NCBI GenBank assembly: GCA_032158125.1
Contig: JASKOT010000035.1
Location: 62,001-126,000, forward strand
DNA: 64,000 nucleotides
Origin: Papiliotrema nemorosa
Lineage: Eukaryota > Basidiomycota > Tremellomycetes > Tremellales > Rhynchogastremaceae
Reading direction: 5' to 3'
Made by a program: the position numbers and the translations under genes. Of this stretch, positions 1 to 12,266 are shown piece after piece. Under the pieces are notes generated by a model, which ran no database searches, was not told the origin of the DNA, and worked only from the letters and a program-made list of their open reading frames with translations. The first letter of the stretch is position 1; each line of letters begins with the position of its first letter.

Positions 1-784
1 GGGTATACTTGCTACTCTTGGCTGTTCAAGGTGGAATCCAAGTTACCCAGGTGAGTCTATCTCCGTTTTTGCGTTGGATCTCGGACTCTTTGGAGCTGCA
101 CCCCCGTCTGAGCGACAGAGTAGCACGGTAGAATCGTGCTGACGGCAGGCGGCTAATTCAGGAGCTAGAGAACTCCCCACGGCAATGATGACCACCCCTT
201 ACGCAGCCTTGATCTCCGATCCATCGTTATTTTCCTCTGGGAAGGACACAGACGTGAGGTCACGTAATCGACGAGTCTTGTACATCATCGTCTTTTGGCT
301 CGGGGCGTTCTGTGGGGCTGCATTACATGTCTGGTCAGGGATAGGGTGGGCGACGGGGGCTGTGCTGGGATGCAAGGTCGTCGTTGTGGGACTGATTACT
401 CTCTTGCGGGGCAGAGGCGGACGAAGAAACGATGCTGAGATACAAGGGGAGGAGGAGAGTCGAGATTTACTTGGCTATCGCGAGATAAGCGAGGACGAGG
501 ACCAAAGCGTATACTTGACCGAGGGTCAACATGGACGAGAGGAGGTGGACAACGCTGCAGAAAGCTGGAACACCTCTCTCGAGTCGACGCAGCACCTCAT
601 AAGCGGAGGACTATCGCCACCTCGTTTGACCTCGAGTAAAGATAGGAAAAAGGTGCTCAGTGGTAGTGGCAGTGTCAATGCCGCAAAGGAGAGGAAAAGG
701 TCAGATATGTCTCCTCCGACTTTGGATCGGAGGCATGAAGAAGGCAGACGAGAATCTAGAGATGAGAGAAATGTCGCAATGTGA
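1..784 (+). CDS. DUF1275 (YoaK-like) membrane protein, 3' part
   Basis: Partial gene that enters from the left edge. Exons <1-50 and 149-784 join in phase 0 over a 98-nt GTGAGT...CAG intron. The joined reading VQGGIQVTQ-AANSGARELPTAMMT has the small-residue/Gln pattern of DUF1275 (YoaK) membrane proteins. A further pair of hydrophobic segments lies at about window 265-405, followed by a charged cytoplasmic tail rich in E, R and S that ends at TGA 782-784. DUF1275 proteins are polytopic membrane proteins of unknown substrate. The Met codons at 185 and 188 are internal once the intron is removed. The family call rests on the C-terminal part only. Confidence 0.72.
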
Positions 785-1032
785 CCATTCACTGTACGAG
801 TACCATCCTGATCATCCTGACCTGCGGTCGAGTATTTATAAAACTAAATATGCGCTGATAGTCCTTCGACGTTATCTCCCCACCGTTGCATTTGGAATAG
901 CTGCATTCCATCATGTGGAAACAGATCATCTCACTGTACAAACTCGAATTTACCTGGGATTGAGAGATCGAGTCAACCATGACTCCACGACAGTCTTCGT
1001 CTCACGGAACTTCTACACATAATCCACACCAC

Positions 1033-2820
1033 TCACACCTTGTCCACGCTAGGCCCAGCTCCCACCTGACCATGCCCGCCTCCCTCCGAACCCAATTTTG
1101 AAGCTTCCAAAGCGGCATTCAACTGACTCTGCTCATCCAGATCTTTATAGTACTCTTCCCATTCTCGCCTCTCTCCTTCTGATAATCCAGCGAGATGCTG
1201 TTCTCGCTCGAGTTGCTCTGGTGTCTTTTTGACGTCTACCGGGTATCCATTCGCATCCATCACCGACACTGTGGCATTGGTGCCGGCTGATATTGGTGCC
1301 GGTACCGTTGTGGTACTTGGTGGCGCATCGTACCCCGGTGGTGGTAAGTCTTCGTGTGGGGTACCAGCGTATTCCGGCTGGTCGTCCGAGTAGTGTGACT
1401 GTGACGAGTATTGTTTCGCCATCCCCGGTCTAGCGGGTAACTTTGGCGCTACCAATCCTCCTACAGGTGCAAATCCGCTCCCACCGCCTTGTCCAGCTGC
1501 ACCAGGACCACTTTGACTCAACGGCCTCACCTTTTCCGTCTCTGGATCACTCTGGTATTCCGTCCCATCCGTCATATCCGGTGTAGGGGGCAATTTCAAC
1601 ACTTCGCCTTCTTGTAATTGGGTGAGATCGACTTGAGAAGGTTGATTCGAATTGATGAGCATATCCAACGGTTCTCCCTTTTCAGCTTGAGCTCGACCTG
1701 TCTCTGCGTCCTGTAGCGCCTGATGGAGTTCTGCTGCTTCTCGGGGTACTTTGACTTTCCCACTCAACTGCGCGTCAGCATACTATGGTCAAAGGGGTCC
1801 TGAGATACGCACAATGTCACCCGCCTTGACTCCTGGCCAATGATACATAGCCCCATTCTCTTCGAACCTCTCCACAAAGACCTGTCCGACAACCTCCACA
1901 CCCGCATAGAACCCTCTACTTTTGACATAACTAAACACTGGAGCTTTCTCCTTGCCAGCTTCGACGGCCGCTCCTGCGCCGTAAGGTCCCGCCGCTACGC
2001 CTATCTCGGCACCTAGGGTGACTTTGTGTGACGAGAAAGAGTCGAGAGCTTCTTGAGAGCGAATGACGAGGACGCAGTCGTATACGTCTACTCCGAGGAG
2101 GAAGCCCGCGGAAAGGTTGTTGGGTGTGATGGAGGATGGGGCAGACCAGCCTGATATCAGCGAGCACACTCGACGCAGTCGAGGGTGGTAGTGTAAAGAC
2201 TGTGGGTGGGTTCTGTGTCAAAATGTAGGACGGCCCGTCAATCCGTCGATGATAAGATGCGAGGTAGGTGTAAGAGACATCGACTCACTCCCATCAGGCA
2301 ATCTGGCAACGACCAACCCTGCCCCTCCCGCCCCTCCAAAGGGCGCTATGCCCGTCCTCATCGAGGTAAAGATGGCAACTCCATATGCCTCTTTCATGAC
2401 ATTAGGTGGGATCTTCCTCAACACCTTGACCTTTTTCTTCCCCTTTCCCTTGTCTTTATCCTTATCCTTATCGCCCATCCCGGCCATTTCGTCCTTCTCC
2501 TCAACCACCTCTTCCTTGACGACCCCTTCGACCGTGAATGCCCTTAAGATCCTCGTACATTTCTCAATCTCCTTGACAAAGTCCCCCGTGACCGGCCAGA
2601 AATGTTCAGTCCCGAATCGCTTTTCGGCAATATCGTTGACTCGAGCTCCGATATTGTCAGACCATTTCACTCCCGTCACCACGGCTTTTTGGCCCCACAC
2701 GGACGATTTCGACTTGAATCGATCTTTCCATGTGGACTGAGCTGGATCGGGTGCTGCGTTGGAGGAGGAGGTAGGTGCCGGAGCGGTTCGGCGGGGTGGA
2801 GGGGGTGGTGGGGCTGACAT
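1033..2820 (-). CDS. SYLF (Ysc84/SH3YL1-type) domain protein
   Basis: Complement of exons 2289-2820, 1813-2150 and 1033-1767, 534 aa. The start is the ATG at 2820, opening MSAPPPPPPRR; the upstream ATG is out of context. Residues about 40-290 are a SYLF domain, the lipid/actin-binding module of yeast Ysc84 and human SH3YL1. Visible parts are the AYGVAIFTSMRTGI and GGAGGAGLVV segments, then WSAPSSI and LGVDVYDCVLVI, ending GVKAGDI. A Lys/Asp-rich low-complexity stretch interrupts the domain near residue 135. The last about 240 residues are disordered (P, G, S and Q rich), and there is no C-terminal SH3 as in Ysc84. Likely role: membrane and cortical-actin association. The family call is firm; the function is inferred. 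Confidence 0.85.
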
Positions 2821-3255
2821 GGTGGTGTGTTGTGTCGGGTTGAGAGATGCCCGAGCGGAAGTGTCCTTCGCTTTGTGATGTACCGGCCAATTGCTCTGGT
2901 GTAAGATCTGCGCCAGCAGTTCTGCAGTCAAAATTGTGCAGTGAAGTCTCTGTGCAGGAGTCTACTGAATCACTATGTAAGCTAGGTGAGCTGCGAAATC
3001 ATGCACAGTATCCATTCAACGCATGCCCGAACTGCGAGTTCTCTTCGGGGAGTACCCGACAGCGACGACGACGACGACAAACGTGGCGGTGACTTTCAAC
3101 TGATAACCATATCCCATATCATCCAGATACCATAAATAGCCCAAACTCGCACAACTATCGTACATATCATCCATGTGACCTTCTCAGGCAACTCATACAG
3201 AGCCTCTCTGTGATTCTACTTTGAATCATCGGACGTCAAGCGCTCGCGAGATCCC
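2821..3255. other. Intergenic, no gene seen
   Basis: 435 bp holding the presumed promoter of the SYLF gene (leftward) and the 3' end of the arrestin-like gene. A GACGACGAC run (about 3063-3078) is the only simple-sequence feature. I see no RNA gene. Confidence 0.4.
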
Positions 3256-5325
3256 CTAGGCCCTTCCCCGCTCAGCCTCGACTTTCTCTTCCCTCCTTCT
3301 CCTTCCCCTCACCTCCTCAGTCTCCATCTCCTCTTCCGCCCTATCACCTAGAGACACCCTCTTCATACGTTCAATGATATCCTCTCGAAGCAATCCACAA
3401 GCACAATCCCTCCATTCCACCCCTCTCGTAGGCAAGACTCTCTGACAGCACATCTCGCAGATCCCACTAGGGTTCCCGACGAGTTTGGGCGGGTGATCGT
3501 GTCTTGGATGAGGGATGGCTGTAGGTGGACAAGTCTGACAGAATTGTTGGGTGGACGGGGTGGAACACAAGGGACAGATCTTCCCGGCGATGGTCCATAA
3601 TGGGCAGTCGTCGTTTGCTTCATCTAGACATGAGCGATTGCTCGGGATGGATGGTCGAGCTAGCACAGGCTTTCAAACTTACATATGGGCAAGTTCAGAA
3701 CTTCAGGGATCAAGAAGCACTGCACAATCAGCGAGAGTCGTGAATATACACCACAAACATACCGCAGGCAGAATGACATTCTTGTCCACTCGCAACACCC
3801 TCAATTCTCCGGGCCCATCGATAGGATTACCCTGTACATCTTCTCCCCATACCGAGAAGAACACTTCCATACGAAGCTGGTGCGATACCCTAATAGGAGT
3901 TTCAACACTATCATCAGTCCCTCCTCCTCTTCCCCGCCGACTGATACACTCACCCCTCGAGCGTAGTGGGTCGACCCTCATAATCATTGGGTAATCTCCC
4001 CTGACCATCCAACGCCAATTCATTCTCGTCCTCCCCACCCGCATCCTTCCCCCTCCAAATGGCATCGACATTCGTACCGGGATTACGTTCTTGAGGCATT
4101 CCAGGGCCATACGAAACAATGGTGAATTCCTTGTCGATCTGCGCTTTCGCACCGTCCCTCGGAGAAGTTATCACTGTGTTTTGGATAAGACTGCCCTTGA
4201 CGTGGAAGACGGTAGCGGCGGGTGAGAGGGCTGGTAGCGTCAATTTGGATTTGAGATACGCTGCGATGGTCCACTAAAGATCAGCCGACCCCCTTTTTGG
4301 GAGGCGAAGAGGTAGGGCAGGAGTTGAGCGGAGAGTGATTGTTGGGGGTGTGAGCTCACCTCGTCAGAGACGTATGCAACTGATACAGGACCCAGACCCG
4401 CGGCGGCAGTATCTATCCTCGTATCCAAACTCGAAACACCTCCCGCTGGGTCCGGGTTATAAATGAGGATAAGGGTTCGTTCTGCACAATGAGTCCCAAT
4501 CAGCCAAGGTACCGCCGTCTCTTCCTCGTTCCCCTCGGAGAGGTCATAGCTCGGTGGCTGGGGCAGTAGCACCTCTTGTCGAAGGATCGACAAAGACTGA
4601 GGGGGCGTCATGAGTTGAGGTAATGGAGAGCCGGATCTCGAACTTCTAGGTGAAGATCCTCCCGATCGAAATCCCACAGGAGACCCTTGGCCCATGGGAT
4701 ATCTCGTAGGTGAAGTCGCGCGACTGGAAGCTGGGCTGGTGGAAGTAGAGGAAGAACGTCGGAACCAACTTCCGAATCCTCCACCTTGTTCTTCCACCCC
4801 TTCAACTTCTGCAAACAGAATGTTGTCGACCCGATGGCCAGGATGATAATCGTGTGGGGCCAGATTTCCAGGGATGATAATGGTGAAGGTGAATCGTTGC
4901 AATCCCTCTTCAAGCAACACCCCATCAGCCGTCCCCCCTCTGACTTCTACCTTGCCCGTCCAGAGGGTATCTTCTTCACATTGTCTGACCATTTTCCCCG
5001 GTACAGAAGGGTTCGGCCGAGGGATGTCGAGTCGACACGAGGTTCTTACTCCGATTCGAATCGCTTTACATCGTATTCGACCTACACCCTGCGGAACGGC
5101 AATTTCAAGATCCCCATGGAGTTCTTTATCCGTTCGAGGCGTGTCGGAGTTGACTCCCGCCAGTGGATCAGGGAACGGCATGGGGATGGTACCGTATGAT
5201 GGTACTCGCAAGTTGACCGAGATGGACGATGAGACGGAAGATTGTTTTCGGTTGGTGAGACCGTGGGAAGGGGAGGATGGTGACGACGCGCCTCGTGTAG
5301 GCGACAACATGCGTAGGACTGACAT
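3256..5325 (-). CDS. Arrestin-like protein with Cys-rich C-terminal tail
   Basis: Complement of exons 4360-5325, 3954-4273, 3763-3907, 3683-3719 and 3256-3623, 611 aa; all phases agree. The N-terminal half has the beta-rich arrestin fold pattern (RFTFTIIIPGNLAPHDYHPG, then HVKGSLIQNTVITSP). It carries a Ser/Arg/Pro-rich insert near residues 180-225. The second arrestin half reads VSHQLRMEVFFSVWGED and ends ILPACFLIPEVLNLPIY. The last about 120 residues hold a Cys-rich patch with CPLC, CQTC, CEMCC and CAC motifs, then a basic/acidic helix. Alpha-arrestins such as yeast Art1/Ldb19 recruit the Rsp5 ubiquitin ligase to plasma-membrane transporters. I infer a similar trafficking role; no PPxY motif was confirmed. 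The Cys tail may bind zinc. Confidence 0.7.
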
Positions 5326-5876
5326 GGTGGGCTATGGGACTGACGTTGATCACAGACGAGTTGTGGATGGTATTGCTCAGGCGGGTACTGATACTCGTAA
5401 TGTACGCGATTGTTCGAAGCAGTCTTGGCGTGTCCCAGAGAAGTTTCTAGGTTGGGAATGGGAATGATACGACCACGAATGCTGGATCTCTTGGGGGTGA
5501 GATATAAGTATCTTTACCTATTATCACATTCGACTCGACAATAAAAGCAAGAACAGCAGCACAATGAAAGCAATGAGAACGCCTCGTCGCAAGAGAATCG
5601 ACTCGAAGCATCCATCAGAGATCTATCACGCATTTCTCGGTCAGCTTCGGGCATCCGGGTCGAGTTTATCCGAAGGCCGAAGTACCGGAGTATCTTTCCG
5701 GCTAATCTCAATTCACCCGAAGAGGCATATCTTACTCGAGTACATCCCATGTTGTACAAATCCCGTCCTTGTGATTCCTATACCTTTGATCGGGAGCTCT
5801 TTTATTATAATCAACAACGCCCGCGAGTCCAGAGTCACCCTACGGTTCCCATCCGCAAATGTCCAGTTGGGTCGTA
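5326..5876. other. Intergenic, promoter side of arrestin gene
   Basis: 551 bp upstream of the arrestin-like start and downstream of the SH3 membrane protein stop. No ORF with a recognisable domain or splice structure was found. Confidence 0.4.
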
Positions 5877-7585
5877 CTAATGCGAAGCGATACTGCTCTC
5901 TCCTGACGAATGGCCCAACGAGCTGCCCTCGGACACACACACCTGCAATGAGTATCCGACATTCACCCACGGCAGATTATGACCACTTACAATTGGGAAA
6001 GCACCCTGTCTTGCATTCTCACCATCGTCACCTCCAACCACCTGACCCGTTCCCCAGGCATCATCGTATAATCTCAACACTCGGATCTTCATTCCGGGCC
6101 TCAAATCCAACTCGTCGGGCAACGTCGCTTGATACCTTCACGTCAATACTCAATCCCAAACAGGAACAAGGGACACTCACGGCCAGAGCACAGTGACTTC
6201 TGCTCCAGTCTCGATATACACATCCCCATTCTGGTTCTCATCCCTGACTCTAGGCAACACCACCCCACCGACCCTTTCTCCCGGTCCAGCAGCCAGCCCA
6301 GCACCAAGCATCCCGGCTCCGAAACCGCCTGCCGCAGCGCCAGAAGCAGCGGACCCAGCACCGAATCGAGGCGTCATCAGACTACTTTCGGCAGATTTAG
6401 CGGCATGTCCTGAACTAGCGTAGAGCGTCTGTCCGCCCATTGTAGGTGAAGAATTGTGTCCTGCGGCTGTGGCTCCGATGAGACCCTTTTCAGAGGTGTT
6501 GGGGTGTCTGGACGCGTTTCGACTTCGTTTTCGGCGCAGACAGCATAGCGCCAGGAGGATCAAAGCCGCGATGAGCTGTCGTCAGTGATAGACAAGAGTG
6601 GGGAGGGGAGGGTACTCACGAGTAAACCACCGATGACTGATCCAACGACGATACCAGCGATTTGACCTCCCGAGAGTTTCTTTGACGAGCTGGAATTGTT
6701 GCTGTCCTGCAACGATCCCGAAGTCTGGCTCGATGTCCCAGAAGTGCTTGACGCGGAAGAAGAGGTGGTGGCTGCTCTGGACGGTAAGACGAATCCACAC
6801 ACAGAGACATCGGTCGATCCTGAAGTTTAGCGAAGTTCAGTCACAATGATGGAGTACTCACCCTGGTAACAACAATCGTCCGGGTCGTCTCCTCGGCAGA
6901 AATCACACAATTGAGCGGTAGATGACCCATACCCACAGTTGTCCTCATTCGCACTACCCTGAACACACGTCTCCGTATTGTTCGTAGCCAACGTTGCCCA
7001 GTTGGTACAATCCGAGAAATCCTTCAACAGCTGAACCTGCCTCGTCCCGCCCGTATTGTCCCCTCCTGGACAATACATTTGATTAGCCACGATTTGGTTC
7101 TCCGAATTGGAATAATCGTAACATGTCGATTGACACACCATCTTTTGTGACGTAGCGGCCGAAGTACCGTTGTAATACGCCAAACAATGGGAAGACCATT
7201 GTTCGTTGACCCACATGGAACAGAGGACAGTACGCTGGTATCGTATCGTCGCTGTACTGGCATTGGAACATCCCAGCTGATCGATGAATTTTGTCGTTGC
7301 GAATTCGTATGGGTTGGAAAAGTAGTCTAAAGCCGCAGCGTCGAATGATCGGACGTCAGTGACATCTTGGAAGAAGGGAAAGGCGTTGGAAAGGTTGGAG
7401 GGGGAGAGGTAGGCATATTGGACTGAAAGTCAGCGGGAATCTCTCCAACGTATGATGAGTGTATACTGACACCCTGGACAGGCGACACTGCCGAGTAATC
7501 GGAGACAATCCTGTTGTGCCGCAACGCCCGGTATCAGAGAAACCAAAGCGAGCGTCGTCGAAACGACGATCGAAAGTGATCGCAT
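5877..7585 (-). CDS. Single-pass membrane protein with Cys-rich ectodomain and cytoplasmic SH3
   Basis: Complement of exons 7471-7585, 6862-7422, 6620-6819, 6575-6181, 5991-6135 and 5877-5942, 493 aa. A signal peptide (MRSLSIVVSTTLALVSL, cut near VAAQ) leads to an ectodomain of about 200 residues with many Cys and N-glycosylation sequons. A Ser/Thr stalk follows, then a transmembrane helix (QIAGIVVGSVIGGLL-LIAALILLALCC, split by an intron) and a basic stop-transfer run RRKRSR. The C-terminal about 75 residues are an SH3 domain: VLWPYQATLPDELDLRPG, then DDAWGTGQVV and GAFPIV. The layout resembles yeast Fus1 and other fungal surface sensors with SH3 tails, though the ectodomain is not recognised. 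Exon 1 uses a GTCAGT donor. The role, perhaps linking the cell surface to actin or polarity proteins, is inferred. Confidence 0.85.
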
Positions 7586-8610
7586 TGGGACGTGGTGTGA
7601 CTGAGACTCCAACACGTATCCAAGTGATCTACAAGAGTCGAAGTACAAGCCGTGAGGGTGATTGGCGTGACCTATAGACCTCAACGTGGACCCTCGTGCG
7701 AGGCTCGTCGTGCTGTGTGGCGAGGCGTGATCAGGTGAAGTTAACTAAAGGTACCCGTAGTACGAAAAAGGAATCTCTCGATGGTATGGTTCTTTTCGAC
7801 CTTTCCTCCTGGTCGCTCTGTCGGCAATGCAGTGGATGTATCGCAGGCGATCCAATGTCACGATGAGGATGAGGGGATCACGATGATGTGAACAAGTCAA
7901 TGTATAGGGTTGGATGAGAAGATGCCCCTCGTCCTCACCGTCGCCCATGTTGGGAGCCGAACAATTTCTGCAGCGAGTGGAGCCAGCGGGATGATATTAC
8001 CCAATCAGGCAATCATTCCAATCCTTCCCGCTTCATGCTGCACCGATGCCATGTATGGGTACTACGAGAGGAAGGCAGACCCCAGAGAGTGGATGCATAG
8101 GCAGACTTTGCAGGATCACCGTTAATTACGGGAAAGTGAGGGGATGCAGCGCACTCAGAGTACTCAGAATCCAGGGGTCTGGAACCACCCTTTTGACGCC
8201 TCTCACATCATGTAGACTTGACCCGACACCCCTTCGTCTCGGACAAGACACGCAGTGGTGCGGCCCTCGTACGGCGGATGTACAACCAACTCACTTGATG
8301 AGCTCATGCATGTGCCCTTTGCGCCACGAGATCGACGTCGTTCAAATGCTCGAAGGGGAGCGCTACGAGTACAGGTCTCCAGTGCCAGTCAAGAGACATC
8401 ACGTGATAAGGTGTTGGTGGCCGCTGGATGGACAGGTGGTCTTTCAGACTCTGATTATTGATATGCAAAAGTGTAATGAACCAAATGTGTAATAATCAGA
8501 GCGCGAGCACGAAGATGCAAAGCCGATGCTTGATTGTCGACCACAGCCTCGAGGTTGTGTCGTCTATTCGTCCCCCATGCACTTCCGTACGATCACGTTG
8601 CGCTTAGAAC
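7586..8610. other. Long intergenic region, no gene seen
   Basis: About 1 kb upstream of the SH3 membrane protein. Several short ORFs exist on the plus strand (for example 8046-8492) but none shows domain motifs or consistent splice sites. It probably holds the promoter of the SH3 protein plus spacer DNA. Confidence 0.4.
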
Positions 8611-9477
8611 CTAGAGCTCTCTCTTGATAATCTCCCAATAACGCTCCGGCTCCACTACGGCATGCCTCACATGCCCACTCTTCTCGAACCGTTCCATCTT
8701 GACCTCCCATCCAGCCTCTCTCGCTTGTCCCGCTGAAGTCGTGATCGCCTTATCGGAGCATAACAGGTCCCCCGGTCCGTACATGTACACCCTCTTACTT
8801 GCCGCTCCACGAGTTATATTGTTGAATAGGCGGGTATCGTTGAGGTCTTGTCGACCCTGATTTACGGGATTGGGTATTCGAAAGGTGGTATAAATCACCA
8901 TGACTATTCCCATGAAGAACCAAGCAAGGACACTCGCCAGGAGTCGATAGATTGGGGACTTGGAGATGGATGGAGGAAAAGAAGCGGTAAGAGCTCTTTG
9001 AGCAGAGACGAGGTCCCCATCACCGGGTGCAGAGTCGAGGATTGTTTTGGATAGAGGGATGGGTCGTCCGAACTCTTCTCTGTATAGTTTGGCAATATGA
9101 CATAGAGTGTGTACGCCCCCATTGGAGAATATGAAAGCTTTGATGGGTAAATCATCGGCCGTCGACGCATTGGTAGTGCTGGCGGGATTCGTGTAGGAAT
9201 GAGCGAGGATGGTCTGAATGGCCGGGAAGAAGAGTGACCGGAAAGAAGTCCATGATTGAGGAGCGAAAATGTGTTTGGGGAAACTTCTACACACCAGGAT
9301 GAGTGAGTCTGGATGGATAGATTGGAGCTGGAGGAGGTACTTTGAGATCGACCTTGAGGGTGCTCCCATCTACGGGCAAAGGAGTATGATGGAAGTGGGA
9401 TCGGGCGTTGATGGGGAGTAGAGGGTCACTGTTGGCGAGAGGACTTGTCGGGAGAAGGCGTCCGTTGTGTTTTGCAT
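8611..9477 (-). pseudogene. TMEM53/DUF829-family alpha/beta hydrolase with in-frame TAG
   Basis: One uninterrupted frame runs from ATG 9477 to the stop at 8611, except for a TAG at 9372-9370 (codon 36). The text around it is SIILLCP-TAG-MGAPSRSISKYL. In DUF829/TMEM53 proteins this strand ends in a Trp-Met-Gly pattern, so a TGG-to-TAG change at the conserved Trp is the simplest reading. The rest is intact: IKAFIFSNGG (nucleophile elbow region), LDSAPG, a hydrophobic segment WFFMGIVMVIYTTF, YMYGPGDLLCSDKAI and a C-terminal HVRHAVVEPERYW with the likely catalytic His. An intron skipping the TAG (GT at 9429, AG at 9370, 60 nt) is formally possible but would remove the conserved first strand. Other explanations are readthrough, initiation at the ATG just after the stop, or a sequence error. 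Confidence 0.7.
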
Positions 9478-9701
9478 CCTTCTTGAGGGTCTGGACCTTG
9501 TTATTTATAGTTTAGATCTTGCTTGTCGTCGAGATGGATGGATGGTCGACGGGATGTAGATATAGATGAAGACGTGGACAAAGTCATTCACGGTCAACCG
9601 GCTATCATCGCCGGGGTTTCATCCCATAACCCACCATGGCCAACATTGATCCAAGCTGTGCTGTCTGACTTATGCATGCTCTCTCAACATATCATCGCGG
9701 T

Positions 9702-10604
9702 CTATTGAATCACATACCCTCCATCCACGACCCACGCAGCACCTTGCACAAAACTCGCCTTTTCCGAAGCCAAGAACAAGACCACATCGGCGACTTCTTC
9801 AGGTGTCCCCACGCGTTTCATAGGTGACGCATCGATCTCTTTCCGCAAATGTGGAAAGGGGTCTGAGACTTCACCACCGGTGGGTCGGATAGTCATGGGT
9901 GTGCCTATGACACCTGGACATACGGCGTTGATGCGGATATTGTAGGGAGAATAATCGATGGCATCGCAGCGGGTCAGACCTATCACTGCGGATTTTGCAG
10001 CGCAGTAGATGGCTATCATGAGCTCAGAATGGACAATGGTGAAAGCTGACAGAGGACTTACGAGCGGCTGAACGTCCTACGACCCCGAGCTGACTGGCGA
10101 TATTCACAATACTCCCCCTCTGTCTCCTCTCCCCCTCGTCCGACAAGTACTCTTGATCCTTCATCATCTCCAACTCTTTCCTCTCACATATCCACAAACC
10201 CCTATAATTCACATTGTTCAATTTATCGAAATCCTCCAAATTGATATCCGTCGTGGTTCCGAAAGGACCCATGATCCCCGCGTTATTCACCGCGTAGTCT
10301 ATCCGTCCGAAAACCGTCTTGATCTCTTGGAACAGGTCATCGACGGCTTTAGGGTCTGAAGAGTCCACCACTCGAGCGAGGATTTGGACTGACGAGTTGA
10401 GAGACTGGAGTTGTGAGGTGGTCGATTCGAGTGAAGAGGAGTTTATATCTGTAATGATGATCTTTGTACATCCAGACCGAACGAATCCTTGAGCAATGGC
10501 ATTCCCGATTCCTGCGGATTAGACGCAAACGCAGTAGCAGCTTTGGATAACTCACCGGATCCACCTGCCCCCGTAACGAAAGCTACACCGGGGTAAAGGG
10601 TCAT
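9702..10604 (-). CDS. Short-chain dehydrogenase/reductase
   Basis: Complement of exons 10556-10604, 10062-10511 and 9702-10012, 269 aa, the usual length for a classical SDR. The N-terminal Rossmann motif TGAGGSGIG is split by the first intron. Next come the acidic cofactor residue region (IIITDINS, suggesting NAD preference), NNAG, a catalytic Ser stretch GSIVNIAS and the active-site YCAAK pair. The C-terminus has INAVCPGVIGTPM and AAWVVDGGYVIQ. SDRs of this kind oxidise or reduce alcohols, sugars or steroids; the substrate cannot be told from sequence. It lies between two minus-strand membrane-associated genes with no obvious pathway link. Confidence 0.9.
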
Positions 10605-10989
10605 GCTGTATAGGCGATGGGGATCAAGTAGTCAGTGAGTGTACGGTTGAGAAGGTGTCGATTGAAATGGGTGATCTTATCTACCGGCTTGTGAACTCCG
10701 CCCATTTTCCGATCACCACCTGTCTCCTCACCACACGATGATGCACGCCCGTAGAGCCCTGTACATATTATGCTTTGAGGAGGTCGTCGGCAAGCTAGCT
10801 CTGAGCGACATGCATCTTTCAACAGCTTTGTACATCATTTGCTGCTTCATTGCTCCCCAACTACAATATCTTCATTTTTAAGCAAGAGATTGCTTCACGC
10901 CTCACTGTTTATCTCCCAGCTGGACTTGCCCCTGCCCAGGCCTCGCCATCTCATTTGGGAATCTTCGCACGCATCCCGTCTCCCATGCC

Positions 10990-12266
10990 TCACCTCGACT
11001 CGGGCAACTCGTCATATCTGCTCAAGTTCTGTTTAGGTATTGCCGAAAGTTCCGTCTGACCATGGTTGACGAGATCCTGTCTCATCCCGATCAACACCTT
11101 TTTCCTCACTTGAGTCATCTTGCGGTAAATGTACCAGAGGGAGATGATAGTGACGATTGCTGTTGCCGCAAAGCTATACATCAGCATCCGAATCAGATTT
11201 GGAGCGACTCACACGCAATCAGAGACAATGTGAGAGTTCGTCCCTGTGCCATTCTGGTTTCTACCCAGGACAACTTGCGATCAGCACGCACAGCACAGAC
11301 GATTGCCGAGGGTCTAATTACCTCCCACATAGACCGTGATGAGCTGTTTAGGCAGACCCAGTACCAGCGCCACGCAGAATTTCCAGAATTGTAACCCACA
11401 CACAGCAAGGATGACAGTCGAGACGTGTCTGCATGGTCAGCTTACTCCCTGTTCTCGGTATGATATCACTTACGTAGGGATGACGCTCAATCTCACGACG
11501 AACGCCATGAACCATCCACCCTCCACTATCGCCTGTGAGAGACAAGCATGGTTGAGATTCTTCTTGGCTAGTCGTTCCGCTCGTCCACGAAGCCAGTACT
11601 TGAACAAACTGTATCTCAGCTCATGTACCTCCCTTCGACGGAGCTCTCCAGTGTGACAGGGGATTGGGTCAACAGGTGTGGGGAATGATGCTCACACGTA
11701 ATTTGCCAGTTCACCGAGGATCGTTCCCACTGCGGTAATTGCGAAACCTTTGCCTAGCCCCCATACGAGTCCCACGAGGACCATGACGATTTCTACCATT
11801 CAGCAACGCCCAACGGAAAGGGACGCTCCCCTTGAACGACGGGATGTGAATTGCAAGGAAGAGGTCTTCACGTACCGTTACCGAATAGAGGAGGGAAAGA
11901 GAGCACGAACAGGATGGCCACAGCGATGAGCCATCCCAAGTGTAGATTTTGCAGTTTCCTCGTAAAGGGGGTCAACCAGTCCACAATCTGGCATTAGCTC
12001 AAGTGAACCATCGAGTCGACGGGTGGTGCCTGCGCTGTCGCTCCGCTCCAGCTTTGTTTCAGCTCACTCACCCGATGATGGAAGAACGCCATGAGCGCTA
12101 CCAACACGACAATCACCACAAATATCACATAATACCAGGTCCATTCTTTTCTGAACCAGAAACTCGGTCGAGTAGCCTTGGACCAAGTGATGATCCCCTT
12201 TTCGTACTCTTCCCTTTCTTCCTCGGTGAGTTCAATCTCATCTTCCTCTGTCGTACGCCGAGCCAT
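10990..12266 (-). CDS. TVP38/TMEM64-type VTT-domain membrane protein
   Basis: Complement of exons 12072-12266, 11876-11987, 11792-11696, 11474-11608, 11322-11428, 11213-11273 and 10990-11173, 296 aa. An acidic N-terminus precedes the first membrane helix (YYVIFVVIVVLVALMAFF). The VTT (SNARE-associated Golgi) domain core is visible as PPLFGNEIVMVLVG, GLGKGFAITAVGTILGE and a long loop with YWLRGRAERLAKKN. It continues VEGGWFMAFVVRLSVIP and LPKQLITVYVG, then a last helix and a basic tail. Yeast Tvp38 sits in the Golgi, and related VMP1/TMEM41 proteins are lipid scramblases. By analogy a Golgi/ER lipid or vesicle role is likely. Confidence 0.9.

Noticed and set aside
8046..8492. 148-codon plus ORF in the 7.6-8.6 kb gap
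   Set aside because: No Kozak, splice or domain signal and unlike neighbouring genes in composition.
9370..9429. 60-nt intron (GTGACC...GTAG) removing the TAG in the TMEM53 homologue
   Set aside because: It would delete the conserved first strand (SIILLCP) just before WMGA; weak donor. Kept only as an alternative.
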